Shown here piece by piece: positions 37,034-46,280 of a DNA stretch of 64,000 bases (positions are counted from its first letter, which is position 1; each line of letters starts with the position of its first letter). Made by a program: the position numbers and the translations under genes. The DNA comes from a virus. The DNA lies in IMG/VR virus record IMGVR_UViG_3300035001_000006, positions 18,194 through 82,193 of that record, one strand, 5' to 3'. The notes below the pieces were generated by a model that was not told where the DNA came from, ran no database searches, and worked only from the letters and a program-made list of their open reading frames with translations.

Positions 37034-38665
37034 GTGACCGGGCCGGTCACCAACCCCTTCGAGCAGCTCACCAAGCTACTCGAAGCGGCCATCCACGGCC
37101 AGGATCTTCCTGGCCCGTCTCCACCTGCTCTCAAAGAAAACACCATGACGCCATACGAAGCGGTCAGGGAGCGATTCGTCTTTCCGTTCGAACTACGCCC
37201 CTATCAAATCGAGGAGGTCAACCGACTCTCAGAAGGAAACATCGGAGTCTTCCACTACTCCGGCTCTGCCGGCGACCAGGGCGACGGCCTGCACGCGGGC
37301 CACTACGACGAGCCTGGCACCGGCAAGACCGCGATCTCCACCCACCAGATGCTCTACCAGTTCGAGTTCCACGGCCTCGCGCACTACATCGTGCTGATGC
37401 CGCCGATCTTGATCCCGCAGTGGGCGCGGTGGCTGCGGAGCATCACCCGCAAGGCGACGGGCAAACGCCTGACCGTGACCGAGTGGGTCGGCACGCCGGC
37501 GCAGCGCAAGAAGCTCGACACAACGAGCGAGTTCCTCCTCATGTCGTACCAGATGTTCAAGAACGACTGGGAGCGGCTGTGGGGTATCGCTGAAGGCAAG
37601 GTGGTCGGGCTCAACGCGGACGAGGGGCATGCGCTCAAGAACATCGAGTCGGCCAACCACAAGGCCTTCTACCAGTTCGTGGGCCATGAGCGACCGCGCA
37701 TGATCCTGACCGGCACCCCGCTGACAAAGCCCGGCGACGCCTACGGGCTGTGCCGGCTGATCGCGCCAGGTCGGTATCGGAACCGTCGCCACTTCGAGCA
37801 GATCCACGCAGGCGAGCGTGACGACTACGACAAGATCCTCACCTGGCAGAACCTCGACGTTCTCGCCGAGAGCATGCGGATCAACTCGAGCCGGATCCTT
37901 CGCCGCGAGGTTCAATCGCAGCTGCCGCCGGTCCAGTTCACGCCCATCGTCTACAAGCTCGACTCCGCCCATCAGAAGCTCTACGAGCGGCTGTCGGTGG
38001 AGAAGCTGCTGGAGTACGACGATGGGCGCGAGATCAACGCGATCAACGAGTCGGCACTCTACGCGGCGCTGCAGCAGATCGTGGTGAACTGGGCCTACTT
38101 CGAGGACGACCCGGGCATGCGGCCGGCCATCCTCGATGTCATCGACGAGATCTTCGAAGAGATCGGCGAAGGCAAGAAGTTGGCCATCGCGGCGCACTTC
38201 GTGCGCTCGAACCAAACGCTCCTTGGGGCGCTGCAGAAGTACGGCGTCGTGGCCGTATACGGTGAGGTCTCAGCCAAGCAGAAGCAGGCGGCGATCTCAC
38301 GATTCATCGACGACCCCTCGTGCCGCTGCATCCTGCTGCAGCCCTCCTCCGCCGGATTCGGCGTGGACGGGCTGCAGCACGTGTGCAGCGACATGCTGAT
38401 CGTCGAGGCGCCAACAACGGCGCCCCCGTTCTGGCAGGTGGTCGCGCGACTTGACCGCGACGGCCAGAAGGATCCCGTCAACTGCCGGATTGCAATCGCC
38501 GACAAGACCGTCCAGGTGCGGATGTTCAAGAACCTGTTGGCCAACGATGCACAGATCAACGCTGTGCAGCGCGGCTACCAGGACCTGAAGGACGCCGTCC
38601 TCGGCAATGAAGAGGTGCCGCTCCAGATCGACGCGACCCAGCCGCAGGAGGCGGAGGTGGCCTAG
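37034..38665 (+). CDS. SNF2-type DEAD/H helicase
   Basis: 543 residues from GTG 37034; the ATG at 37145 (MTPYEAVRERFVFPFELRPYQ) is an alternative. Q-motif-like RPYQIEEVNRL, Walker A EPGTGKT, motif Ia region LMPPILIPQW, Walker B NADEGH (DEGH in place of DEAH), motif III ILTGTPL, and C-terminal motifs up to VARLDRDGQKDPV are in the right order. It should translocate on double-stranded DNA and could act in replication fork remodelling or recombination. The gene lies between ligase and primase-helicase. Confidence 0.88.
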   Translation: MTGPVTNPFEQLTKLLEAAIHGQDLPGPSPPALKENTMTPYEAVRERFVFPFELRPYQIEEVNRLSEGNIGVFHYSGSAGDQGDGLHAGHYDEPGTGKTAISTHQMLYQFEFHGLAHYIVLMPPILIPQWARWLRSITRKATGKRLTVTEWVGTPAQRKKLDTTSEFLLMSYQMFKNDWERLWGIAEGKVVGLNADEGHALKNIESANHKAFYQFVGHERPRMILTGTPLTKPGDAYGLCRLIAPGRYRNRRHFEQIHAGERDDYDKILTWQNLDVLAESMRINSSRILRREVQSQLPPVQFTPIVYKLDSAHQKLYERLSVEKLLEYDDGREINAINESALYAALQQIVVNWAYFEDDPGMRPAILDVIDEIFEEIGEGKKLAIAAHFVRSNQTLLGALQKYGVVAVYGEVSAKQKQAAISRFIDDPSCRCILLQPSSAGFGVDGLQHVCSDMLIVEAPTTAPPFWQVVARLDRDGQKDPVNCRIAIADKTVQVRMFKNLLANDAQINAVQRGYQDLKDAVLGNEEVPLQIDATQPQEAEVA

Positions 38666-38678
38666 CGGGCGGCTTTTT
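38641..38678 (+). terminator. Weak terminator candidate after the SNF2 gene
   Basis: GCCGC at 38641-38645 can pair with GCGGC at 38669-38673 around a 23-nt loop, followed by TTTTT. The large loop makes this uncertain; the stem partly lies inside the coding sequence. Confidence 0.35.
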
Positions 38679-38698
38679 AGGGTACGCGGGGTGCGGGT

Positions 38699-38727
38699 TT
38701 GCGGAGTCAGAGATTGACCCCTAGAAT
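38699..38727 (+). promoter_or_regulatory. Candidate promoter before the primase-helicase gene
   Basis: TTGCGG (38699-38704), 17-nt spacer, TAGAAT (38722-38727) in the 173-nt gap upstream of the primase-helicase gene. The -10 matches well; the -35 is moderate. No operator-like sequence is seen nearby. Confidence 0.4.
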
Positions 38728-38838
38728 CTGCAGCCTTCGGCGCGAAGACGCCGAGCAACCCCGCACAAAAATGAGCGCGGTGAGGCCTAGAGCCCTCCGC
38801 CGCTCAGCCCGATAAGAAGAAAAACAAAGTGGGCGTCA

Positions 38839-41712
38839 ATGAGTTTTCTCTGGTACCAGAAGACAGGCGGTGAAGACGCCTGGGTGGAAGGCCTTGCCGA
38901 ACACCGACAAAAGATCATCGCCGAGCTCCACCCCGCATTCGTGACGGTGCTCGACGCACACACCGCCCCCGACGCAACGTGGGGCCGTGAGGAATACTCG
39001 AAGATGAAGTACAGCGGCCCGCTGTACTTCGACTGGGATGCGGAAGACGTCAAGGAGACGATCCCCCAATTCCAGCTGTTCCTGGCCAAGTTCCAGGACG
39101 AACAGGGCGTGGACCTCAAGCAGTTGCGCCTGTACGCCACCGGCGGCCGCGGCTTCCACTGCGAGGTGCCCGAGGACGTCTTCATGCCGAAGGTGCCCCG
39201 CACCGGCGTGCAGAGCCTGCCCTACATCTACAAGGAAATGGCGCTCGAGCTGGTCGTGGACACGCTCGACCTACGCGTCTACACGGGCCGCAAGGGGCGC
39301 ATGTGGCGCACCCCGAACATCGTTCGCAGCAACGGCAAGTACAAGGTGCCGATCACGCTGGAAGAGGCGTTGAAGATGACGCCGGAGCGCTACGACGAGA
39401 TCTGCAGCGCGCCGCGCGCGGAACCCGAGCGTGCCGCCCCGACAACGGCGATGGGCCTGACGGCCCTCTACGTCAAGGCACAGCACAAGATCAACGAGGC
39501 GGTGAAGCGCCAGGCCAAGGCCGGTGTTGACACTGCGCTCCTGGCCAAGTTCAAGGGCGAGTTCCCCGCAACGATGCAGCGCATCATGGCCGGCGAAGGC
39601 ATCATGCCCGGCACCGGCTTCCAGAAGCTCTCGATGCAGCTGGCCATCGCCGCCAACGCGCTCGGCAAGTCCGCGGACGAGCTGGTCGCGGCGGCCGAAG
39701 GCCTCTGCAAGACGCACTCGAGCGACTCGAGCCGCTACAACAGCCCACGCAAGCGCAAGGAAGAGTTGCGGCGGATGTGGGACTACACGCACGACAACCC
39801 GTGCTACTCCTTCTCCGCAGGCGGCCTCCGCTCGCTGCTCGAGCCCGGCGCGCCCTCCGGCGATCTGGACGTCGTCAACCGTTCGCTCGAAGGCCACGTG
39901 CCGATGGACGACGAGGAGACGCTCACCGAGGAGCAGCAGGCCGAAATCGAGCTGGCCAACCGCGGCCAGATGGCCAACGTGATGATCCACCGCCAGGGCA
40001 TCTTCCTGCGCGGGCCTGAGGGCCTCAAGCCGCTCAGCCACATCGCGCTGACCAAGCCAACCAGGCTGCTGTCCGCCGAGGACCGCATGCACATCGGGTT
40101 CGAGTGCGACGTGCTCGCCGGCGGCGTGCGCCACTCCACCGCCTACGTCTCCCTCGAGACGTTCAAGTCCCGCGCCAAGATGCACGAGACCTTCTCGAGC
40201 TACGGCGGGACCTTCATGGGAAACGACATTCAAGCAGGAGCAATCTTGACCGCACTCGACAGCGCCGCGAAGAAGGCCAATCGCGAGGTCTTCGTGGTGC
40301 ACCGCGAGGGGCTGGACCTTGTCCAGAACCCGAACGTGACCGACCAGATCCAGCGTGACGTCATCTGGGCATCGCCCGACGGCGTCCTCTCTCACAACCC
40401 CGAGGTGAACTATCGCTTCCGCGCACGTCTCTCCAACGAGCCGGTGTACCGCAGCGACGTTCACGCCTGCCCGCCGATCGAGGACACCCCCGATACGCGA
40501 GCATGGCTGCATCACCTCTTCCAGATCAACGAGCCGCTGGTCGTCGCCCAGATGGTCGGATGGTTCGTTTCGACGCTGCACAAGCAGTTCTACCAGGAGG
40601 CAACCAACCAGTTTCCGCTCCTTCACCCCAACGGCAGCGCCGGCTCCGGCAAGACGCAGACCACCGCACTGCTCGCGCGGCTCTGGCACCACACCACGAA
40701 ACCCCTGCAGTACGGCTGCGGCGTCGCGATGACACCCTTCATGCTCAAGTCGGCATGCCAGGGCAGCGCTTCGATCCCGCTGATCCTGGACGAGTACAAG
40801 CCGGCCGAACTCGGCCCGGTGCGCACCGACCTCCTGCTGCAGACGTTCCGCCTCTCCTACAACCAGGCGCGCGGCGCAACCGGTGGCATCTCCCGCGGCG
40901 GCGCCGCGAGCAGCTTCCGGGACGTGACCAACTTCGACTACAGCGCGCCGATCGTCTTCATGGCTGAGTCGCAGGAGACGCAGACCGCCATCGTGCAGCG
41001 CTCGCTGCCCGTCAGCTTCACCCAACGTGGAAAGGACACCCACTCCGAGCACTTCTACGCGGCTCAGGCCGGCGTCGACTACCTGCCCCGCCTTGGCGCG
41101 GCGTTGCTGCGCGCGGGAATGGTCGAGACAGTCGAGAGCCGCAAGCAGGCGCTGGCGCCACTCGTCAAGGATCTGCGCGCCTCGCTTGACCACTACGTGC
41201 ACGACCGCCAGGTCTACAACTTGGCCGTCGTCCTCGCAGGCCTGAATTTCCTCGACGACGTGCTGCAGATCATCTTCGGTGCCGAGTTGCGCCCAGACCT
41301 GGATCGCCTCAAGGAGGCGGTCTACACCAACAAGCAGGAGATCGCAGCTCAGGCAGTGAACGAAGCAGCAAAGGCGTTGAACGACATGTCGCTCATCAGC
41401 CGAACCGAGGCCCCCGACAGCGAGTTCGCCCTCCGCGAAGGCGTGGACTACCTGCACGGCGAAGGCTTCATCGAGATCTTGATGCGCGAGTCGTTCGTCA
41501 AGTACTTCGCATGGAACAAGAGAAAGGGGTTCAACGCCCTCTTCTCCAGTGCAGATGCATTCATCGTGGCGATGGCCAAGTTCGACGCCACGATCGACAA
41601 ACTTTGCCTTAACTCTCCGCTTCGGAAGGGTGGGCAATCAAGGATCTACCGATTCAGCCTTGAACGGCTGGCGGCAGAAGGCGTCGAGATGTTCCGCCAA
41701 GGGCGGGACTGA
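38839..41712 (+). CDS. Primase-helicase (archaeo-eukaryotic-type primase plus helicase)
   Basis: 957 residues. The N-terminal primase domain has the DxD catalytic pair in PLYFDWDAED (Asp65, Asp67) and the TGGRGFH motif at 101-107, as in small-subunit-type primases. A middle helical region and a linker follow. The helicase part has Walker A NGSAGSGKT near residue 600 and ILDEYKPAE as Walker B, of the superfamily-3 or related type. One protein would thus prime and unwind at the phage origin. It starts the second half of the replication module and has an exact dispersed motif at 39437 (A-P-T-T-A). Confidence 0.88.
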   Translation: MSFLWYQKTGGEDAWVEGLAEHRQKIIAELHPAFVTVLDAHTAPDATWGREEYSKMKYSGPLYFDWDAEDVKETIPQFQLFLAKFQDEQGVDLKQLRLYATGGRGFHCEVPEDVFMPKVPRTGVQSLPYIYKEMALELVVDTLDLRVYTGRKGRMWRTPNIVRSNGKYKVPITLEEALKMTPERYDEICSAPRAEPERAAPTTAMGLTALYVKAQHKINEAVKRQAKAGVDTALLAKFKGEFPATMQRIMAGEGIMPGTGFQKLSMQLAIAANALGKSADELVAAAEGLCKTHSSDSSRYNSPRKRKEELRRMWDYTHDNPCYSFSAGGLRSLLEPGAPSGDLDVVNRSLEGHVPMDDEETLTEEQQAEIELANRGQMANVMIHRQGIFLRGPEGLKPLSHIALTKPTRLLSAEDRMHIGFECDVLAGGVRHSTAYVSLETFKSRAKMHETFSSYGGTFMGNDIQAGAILTALDSAAKKANREVFVVHREGLDLVQNPNVTDQIQRDVIWASPDGVLSHNPEVNYRFRARLSNEPVYRSDVHACPPIEDTPDTRAWLHHLFQINEPLVVAQMVGWFVSTLHKQFYQEATNQFPLLHPNGSAGSGKTQTTALLARLWHHTTKPLQYGCGVAMTPFMLKSACQGSASIPLILDEYKPAELGPVRTDLLLQTFRLSYNQARGATGGISRGGAASSFRDVTNFDYSAPIVFMAESQETQTAIVQRSLPVSFTQRGKDTHSEHFYAAQAGVDYLPRLGAALLRAGMVETVESRKQALAPLVKDLRASLDHYVHDRQVYNLAVVLAGLNFLDDVLQIIFGAELRPDLDRLKEAVYTNKQEIAAQAVNEAAKALNDMSLISRTEAPDSEFALREGVDYLHGEGFIEILMRESFVKYFAWNKRKGFNALFSSADAFIVAMAKFDATIDKLCLNSPLRKGGQSRIYRFSLERLAAEGVEMFRQGRD

Positions 41713-41750
41713 TCGACAGACAAGTGTGTAAATCGACTAGGAAAAAAACC

Positions 41751-42626
41751 ATGGCACTCAAGAAGCCCGCATTCGAAAACGAACCCACCAACAACGCCAC
41801 AGATGCCGCCGCCGACACCGGCGCAGACACGGCCGTGATGGAGCGCTCGACGCCTTCGAATGCGAACCCCGCAGCAGACGCTGCTGAAACGCCGGTGGCC
41901 GCCGCCACCGAAGCGCCCGCCGCTGCCTCGACCGCTCCCGCGATCGTGAAGGCGGTCAACACCGCCGTCGGCGCGGTGAACGACGCGGCCGCAAAGGCCA
42001 AGGCGTTCCAGAAGGAGTTCGACGCCATGCGCGGCGCAAGCGACTTCAGCTTCGGCAACTACCGCACCTTCAAGGGCAACCAAGGCACGATCTCCGAGTC
42101 CGGCGGCGACAAGGCGGATCTGGGCCGCTGGGCCCAGGTGCGCCTGATCTCCTGGGACGAGCATTTCGAGGTCTCGCCCGGCGAGCAATCGGCTTCGACC
42201 AAGGACTTCGTCGCCTACTCGAAGGATGGCAAGGTCATCGACTCGGCGATCGGCGAGGACGTCAAGGAGTGGGTCGGCCGCTCGGTCGCAGAGTATGTCG
42301 AGTACCTGCGGTCCGAGGAAGACTTCAAGAACGCCAAGTGCCGCCGCTTCATCGACGTGGCGGGCGCCCTGCTGACCTGCGAAAACGGCGACGACTCCCC
42401 CCTCGGGACCGTGATCCAGATCACACTGGCCGAGTCGTCGATTCCGTCGTTCTCCCGCTACCAGCAGGAGCTCAACGACAAGGCGCGCTGCGTCGCGATG
42501 GGCATTCCCGGCTTCAAGCTGCCGGATGACCCGTTCACCTTCTACTTCATCCGCGAGGCGGCCGAGAAGGGCACCAACAAGTGGACGAAGCTGAAGATCT
42601 CGGGCACGCTGCCGGCGAAGATCTGA
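41751..42626 (+). CDS. Putative single-stranded DNA-binding protein
   Basis: 291 residues from ATG 41751, with AGGA upstream. The first 95 residues are alanine- and threonine-rich linker. The rest (NYRTFKGNQGTISESGGDKADLGRWAQVRLISWDEHFEVSPG...) is a beta-rich domain with an acidic, aromatic composition. Its position between primase-helicase and exonuclease, a strong leader and a terminator hairpin right after suggest a highly made replication accessory protein such as an SSB. That function is inferred from context. Confidence 0.55.
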   Translation: MALKKPAFENEPTNNATDAAADTGADTAVMERSTPSNANPAADAAETPVAAATEAPAAASTAPAIVKAVNTAVGAVNDAAAKAKAFQKEFDAMRGASDFSFGNYRTFKGNQGTISESGGDKADLGRWAQVRLISWDEHFEVSPGEQSASTKDFVAYSKDGKVIDSAIGEDVKEWVGRSVAEYVEYLRSEEDFKNAKCRRFIDVAGALLTCENGDDSPLGTVIQITLAESSIPSFSRYQQELNDKARCVAMGIPGFKLPDDPFTFYFIREAAEKGTNKWTKLKISGTLPAKI

Positions 42627-42642
42627 TCTCGCAGTGAACCCT

Positions 42643-42660
42643 GGGGGCCTTCGGGCCCCC
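42643..42660 (+). terminator. Terminator hairpin with TTCG loop
   Basis: GGGGGCC / GGCCCCC, 7-bp stem closed by TTCG, followed by TTC. It stands 16 nt after the putative SSB gene and 12 nt before the exonuclease gene. Very stable, but the T-run is short. Confidence 0.65.
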
Positions 42661-42671
42661 TTCACACGAGC

Positions 42672-43415
42672 ATGAGCTTCCCCGACAACGTCCGCTTCTT
42701 CGTAGCGGACACAGAAACCACTGGCGCCGGGCCCGAGGACAAGGTCTGCGAGTTGGGATGGATCGAGATCGACGAGAACATGAACGTTCTCTCCGAGGTC
42801 CAGAGCCTGATCGACCCGCAGTACATGATCTCGCCCAGCGCGTCAGGCATTCACGGCCTGACCAACGCCGACGTCGAACAGGCGCCGACGATCGAGGAGT
42901 TCTTCAGCGTCGACGACCCCAGCTGCTACGGCCGCAAGGTCACCGACCCGATCGTCCTCATCGGCCACCGCATCTCATTCGACTACCGCTTCCTGTCGCC
43001 CTACATCAACGTGACGCAGGAGCTGTGCACGCTGAGGTGGGCGCGCAAGCTGTACCCGCACGCCGACGACCACAAGCTGTCGACGCTGATGTTCGCCCTT
43101 GGCCTCCCGCGGCCCGAAGGCGCGCACCGGGTGATGTCCGACATCTACTCCGCTTTCCACCTCGTGAAGCACATTTGCGAGCGGACGGGCACGACCATCC
43201 GACAGCTTGCCGAAGCGAGCATTGCGCCCATGGAGGTGGCGATGATGCCGTTCGGAAAGCACAAGGGGCAACCGATCTCCGACGTGCCGAAATCGTATAT
43301 CCGCTGGGCCATGGACAACATGAAAGACCTGGACGCCGATTTCGTGCATACTTTTCAGCTCGCTCTCAATAAAAAGAAAAATAATGAGCAATCTACTGCA
43401 GGCGCAGGAGCCTAG
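42672..43415 (+). CDS. DnaQ-like 3'-5' exonuclease with DUF3820-like C-terminus
   Basis: 247 residues. The DEDDh exonuclease core is clear: DTETTG (Asp13, Glu15), SGIHGL, GHRISFDYRFL, and HRVMSD with the catalytic His and Asp. A C-terminal block MPFGKHKGQPISDVPKSYIRWAMDN matches the small DUF3820-type domain often attached to such nucleases. It could proofread or digest DNA and RNA ends. The start codon lies 8 nt before an exact dispersed motif (42680, read F-P-D-N-V). Confidence 0.9.
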   Translation: MSFPDNVRFFVADTETTGAGPEDKVCELGWIEIDENMNVLSEVQSLIDPQYMISPSASGIHGLTNADVEQAPTIEEFFSVDDPSCYGRKVTDPIVLIGHRISFDYRFLSPYINVTQELCTLRWARKLYPHADDHKLSTLMFALGLPRPEGAHRVMSDIYSAFHLVKHICERTGTTIRQLAEASIAPMEVAMMPFGKHKGQPISDVPKSYIRWAMDNMKDLDADFVHTFQLALNKKKNNEQSTAGAGA

Positions 43416-43983
43416 CTATCCCGCATTCGTCCGCAAGCTGTTCAACCGCAGCGGCGACCCCTCCAAAGACTTCGCCCACGCCGTGCTCGGCATCGCGACG
43501 GAGAACCACGAGCTTCTCAGCGCAACCGATCGCGTGAACGCGATCGAAGAAATCGGCGACGCCGAGTTCTACGCAGTGGCTCTTCAGCAGGTCATCGAGG
43601 ACCGCTGGCAGCATCCGCTGGAGATGGCCGCGCTGGAGGACACCATCCAAGAGGACGTCGACCTGATCCTCTCGTCGACAGAGCCGTACGCACTGCTCCA
43701 GGACACCACGAACGAGCTTCTCGACCACGCGAAGCGCTGGGTCGGCTACGGGCGCGCACCCGAGCGGCTCGAGGCCTCCTACACGCTGGCGATAGTCGCG
43801 CAGCGTGTGGCCCGCGAACTCAGCCTCGTGAAGCATGCCGACGCCACCCAGGCGCACATCCGATCCGTGAACATGGCCAAGCTGCTCAAGCGCTACCCCG
43901 GTGGCGACTTCGATCAGTTCCGAGCCTTGCAACGCGACCTGGGTGCCGAGCGTGCGACTCTGGAATCTGCCGTCCTGGGTTGA
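43384..43983 (+). CDS. MazG-like nucleotide pyrophosphohydrolase
   Basis: 199 residues; start lies inside the end of the exonuclease gene. The helical core FAHAVLGIATENHELLSATDR followed by AIEEIGDAEFYAVAL shows the E-x2-E (Glu40, Glu43) and E-x2-D (Glu56, Asp59) metal-binding pairs of the all-alpha NTP pyrophosphatases. Phage MazG proteins hydrolyse noncanonical nucleoside triphosphates or lower alarmone or nucleotide levels. It fits the nucleotide metabolism genes around it. Confidence 0.82.
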   Translation: MSNLLQAQEPSYPAFVRKLFNRSGDPSKDFAHAVLGIATENHELLSATDRVNAIEEIGDAEFYAVALQQVIEDRWQHPLEMAALEDTIQEDVDLILSSTEPYALLQDTTNELLDHAKRWVGYGRAPERLEASYTLAIVAQRVARELSLVKHADATQAHIRSVNMAKLLKRYPGGDFDQFRALQRDLGAERATLESAVLG

Positions 43984-44935
43984 CCCGAAGAAGGCCCTCC
44001 AGACGCTGAACCGCGCTGCCGTTGACGGCGGCGTCGCTTTAGCGGTGAAGGAGCGCGCGCGGGAGCTTGGCCGCAAGCCACTCTCTAGCGTGCTACTGCC
44101 CGGCTTCCACCTCTTCGAGGGCCCCTGCCCCGTCGCCCCCTACAGCTGGCTGCTGCCGAAGCCCAAGGGCGACGTGCAGGATCTGCTCGGCCTATGGGAG
44201 GCGTATGTGGATCAGGACCTCGGCGCGCGCTATAGCCGGCGGTCACCGCTCGAGGCGATCCAGCGCGACCGCTTCGTCTTGGGGTCGGCAGCCTTCAAGC
44301 GCGTCTTCGGCGGACCACGGCACCCCCGCGATTGGGCGCAGCCGGCGGCAATGATCATCGCCCTCGCGCAACACCTGGAAGGCCAGGAGAACCTGCAGTT
44401 CACCCTCTCGAACGCAGCGTTGATGCACGAGCGCACGCTGCAGCTGCGAATGCACCTGTCCGGCTACATGCTCGAGGTGAGCCACCGAGGCATCTTCTCG
44501 AACATGCACCGAAAGGTGGTCTCTCCGCGCTACCAGGCCTCCGACGCCAAGCTGGAAGGTCTGTGCATCCGTCCGCTGCGATCGGCGCACCCGCTTGCCG
44601 TTGCGTTGATGGAGAACGAGGACACCCCGCACGCTTGCCTGCAGGCCGCCAACGTGGTGCTTCGGGCCGTCCGGCAGGGTCTGCTCGATGAGCAAGACGT
44701 GAGGCTCTCAGCTGGCGCAGCGCCGCGCGCTGCGAGAGAAGAGGCGGTCGTGGCAGCGCTGCAGCTGCTGGACCGCGAAAAGAACCTGCGCCTGGTGTAC
44801 GACAAGGTCGTGCCCCGCGTGGTTTCTGCAGCGGAGTTCCGAAATCTCTTCGGGAACCCATTCAGAGGTGTCTCAGCGCCGCGGGCCGACACGGTCGACA
44901 AGTGGCGGGCTCACCTCTACTCGCTCGTTCCATAA
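43943..44935 (+). CDS. Hypothetical protein
   Basis: 330 residues from GTG 43943 (MPSVRLWNLPSWVDPKKALQ); an ATG at 43901 is possible too. The gene overlaps the MazG gene by 41 nt. Mixed composition with no membrane helix; has GGPRHPRDWAQPAAMIIALAQHLEGQENLQF and a helical C-terminal half. No catalytic motif is apparent. It lies among DNA and nucleotide genes, so a role there is possible but unsupported. Confidence 0.55.
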   Translation: MPSVRLWNLPSWVDPKKALQTLNRAAVDGGVALAVKERARELGRKPLSSVLLPGFHLFEGPCPVAPYSWLLPKPKGDVQDLLGLWEAYVDQDLGARYSRRSPLEAIQRDRFVLGSAAFKRVFGGPRHPRDWAQPAAMIIALAQHLEGQENLQFTLSNAALMHERTLQLRMHLSGYMLEVSHRGIFSNMHRKVVSPRYQASDAKLEGLCIRPLRSAHPLAVALMENEDTPHACLQAANVVLRAVRQGLLDEQDVRLSAGAAPRAAREEAVVAALQLLDREKNLRLVYDKVVPRVVSAAEFRNLFGNPFRGVSAPRADTVDKWRAHLYSLVP

Positions 44936-44952
44936 CAAGAAGAAGAACAAAA

Positions 44953-45255
44953 ATGGACCAGACAAACGAACAAAAGGTAGCGGCCGCCCGGCAGAAGCAG
45001 GCTGCCGTTGCCGAGACCATCCGCGCCGTGCAGGGTGAGCAGTACCTCGAAATCACGTTCGCACTCGCCGGCATCCTGATGCTGGGCCGTGCGCTCGCTA
45101 TCGTGGGCCACGCCGAGACCTCCAGGATGCTTACACAGCAAGCCCTGGTCAACGCCTTCAAAGCGTTCGGGGTCGAGGAGGACGAACAGCTGACGGCGAG
45201 CCTTGGCAAGGACGCCCTGTCCCTGGCTGAAGTGAGCTACGTGCCGGCGACCTGA
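44953..45255 (+). CDS. Hypothetical helical protein
   Basis: 100 residues from ATG 44953, AAGAAGAAGAACAAAA leader. Helical (QKVAAARQKQAAVAETIRAVQGEQYLEITFALAGILMLGRALAIVG) with a moderately hydrophobic middle. Function unknown. Its last base is shared with the next start (TGATG). Confidence 0.55.
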   Translation: MDQTNEQKVAAARQKQAAVAETIRAVQGEQYLEITFALAGILMLGRALAIVGHAETSRMLTQQALVNAFKAFGVEEDEQLTASLGKDALSLAEVSYVPAT

Positions 45256-45506
45256 TGCAGACCCGGCGCGGCTCCCTCGTCGAGGTGGTGAGCGGGACTG
45301 CGGTCGCCTTCGCCATCTCCCTGATTCTCCAGCACTGCGTGGTCGACCCTCTGTGGAACCTGAACACGTCGTTCTTCGAGAACCTGAGCATCACGGTGCT
45401 CTTCACCGTCGTCAGCGTGGCTCGCAGCTACGTCTGGCGGCGCTTCTTCAACTGGCTCCAAAACAAAAACAACAACAGCCATGTCACTTCAAGGAATCAC
45501 CGGTAA
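45255..45506 (+). CDS. Small membrane protein, DUF7220-like
   Basis: 83 residues with two membrane segments (VVSGTAVAFAISLILQHCVV and ENLSITVLFTVVSVARSYVW), then a basic tail (RRFFNWLQNKN). The pattern of SLVE-x(7)-G near the N-terminus and FTVVSVARSYxxRRxF near the end matches a small family of phage membrane proteins of unknown function. Starts overlapping the previous stop. Confidence 0.65.
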   Translation: MQTRRGSLVEVVSGTAVAFAISLILQHCVVDPLWNLNTSFFENLSITVLFTVVSVARSYVWRRFFNWLQNKNNNSHVTSRNHR

Positions 45507-46035
45507 GGCCTACAGCGGCAAAGACACCTTCGGCGAGGCATTCATCCGCGCGGGTTACCGCCGGATCTCGTTCGCAGAGCCGCTCAAGGAAGCAGTCGCC
45601 ATCATCGCCGGCGAGCCCACGCATCTCTATCACTCAGCCGAGGGCAAGGAGGGCTTCTCGCCCGTCCTGAATTGCACACGGCGCCACGCCCTTCAGGCGG
45701 TCGGCAAGGGTGTGCGCGATGTGCTCGACCAGGACATCTGGGTGCGACGCGCGCTGGATGCGTGGGACCGAATGGGCCGACCCAACGCCGTCATCACGGA
45801 TGTTCGCTACGACAACGAAGCGGATCTTATTCGGCAGTACGGCGGCACGGTCGTGAAGATCGAACGCCCCAACCAGCAGCAGGGCCTCGAAGGCGCTGCC
45901 GCGCTGCACGAGTCCGAGCGCGGCATCAGCGAGCACCTCATCGACATCGTCATCGTGAATGACGGGACGATCGGCGAGCTCCACGCCGAGGCGCGCAAGC
46001 TCATCGACGCGGTGCCGGCCGACGGAGGTCTCTGA
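45481..46035 (+). CDS. Deoxynucleoside monophosphate kinase
   Basis: 184 residues. GITGKAYSGKDT (residues 5-16) is the phosphate-binding loop typical of T4 gp1-like dNMP kinases. FAEPLKEAV, ITDVRYDNEADLI and VVKIERPN fit the LID and NMP-binding parts of this family. It would phosphorylate dNMPs for phage DNA synthesis and joins ThyX and MazG in the nucleotide supply set. The start overlaps the end of the previous gene. Confidence 0.85.
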   Translation: MSLQGITGKAYSGKDTFGEAFIRAGYRRISFAEPLKEAVAIIAGEPTHLYHSAEGKEGFSPVLNCTRRHALQAVGKGVRDVLDQDIWVRRALDAWDRMGRPNAVITDVRYDNEADLIRQYGGTVVKIERPNQQQGLEGAAALHESERGISEHLIDIVIVNDGTIGELHAEARKLIDAVPADGGL

Positions 46036-46280
46036 TGGCCGCCGAAGCCGACAACCTTGACAGGGCTGCGGACCTCACCCGCGCGCGGACGGACACGCAG
46101 ATCGCCGCGGTGCGGAGCTTGGCCGCTCCCGAGCAGATCCAGAACTCCGACGGCACCTGGCCCGAGACCGAGTGCGTCGTGTGCGGCGTCGACCTCGGGA
46201 AGCGGGCGGAGCTCGGGAAGATCCGCTGCGTTCACTGCCAGGGCCAGATCGAAGCCAGGGGCGCGCGATGGCCAAGGTGA
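46035..46280 (+). CDS. DksA/TraR-type zinc finger protein
   Basis: 81 residues starting on the last base of the preceding stop codon. The C-terminal ETECVVCGVDLGKRAELGKIRCVHCQ is a DksA/TraR C4 zinc finger. The short N-terminal helix (NLDRAADLTRARTDTQIAAV) matches TraR, which enters the RNA polymerase secondary channel without needing ppGpp. It may redirect host transcription during phage growth. Confidence 0.85.
   Translation: MAAEADNLDRAADLTRARTDTQIAAVRSLAAPEQIQNSDGTWPETECVVCGVDLGKRAELGKIRCVHCQGQIEARGARWPR

Noticed and set aside
39271-41637. 788-codon open frame opposite the primase-helicase gene
   Set aside because: Antisense shadow without ribosome site or recognisable domains.
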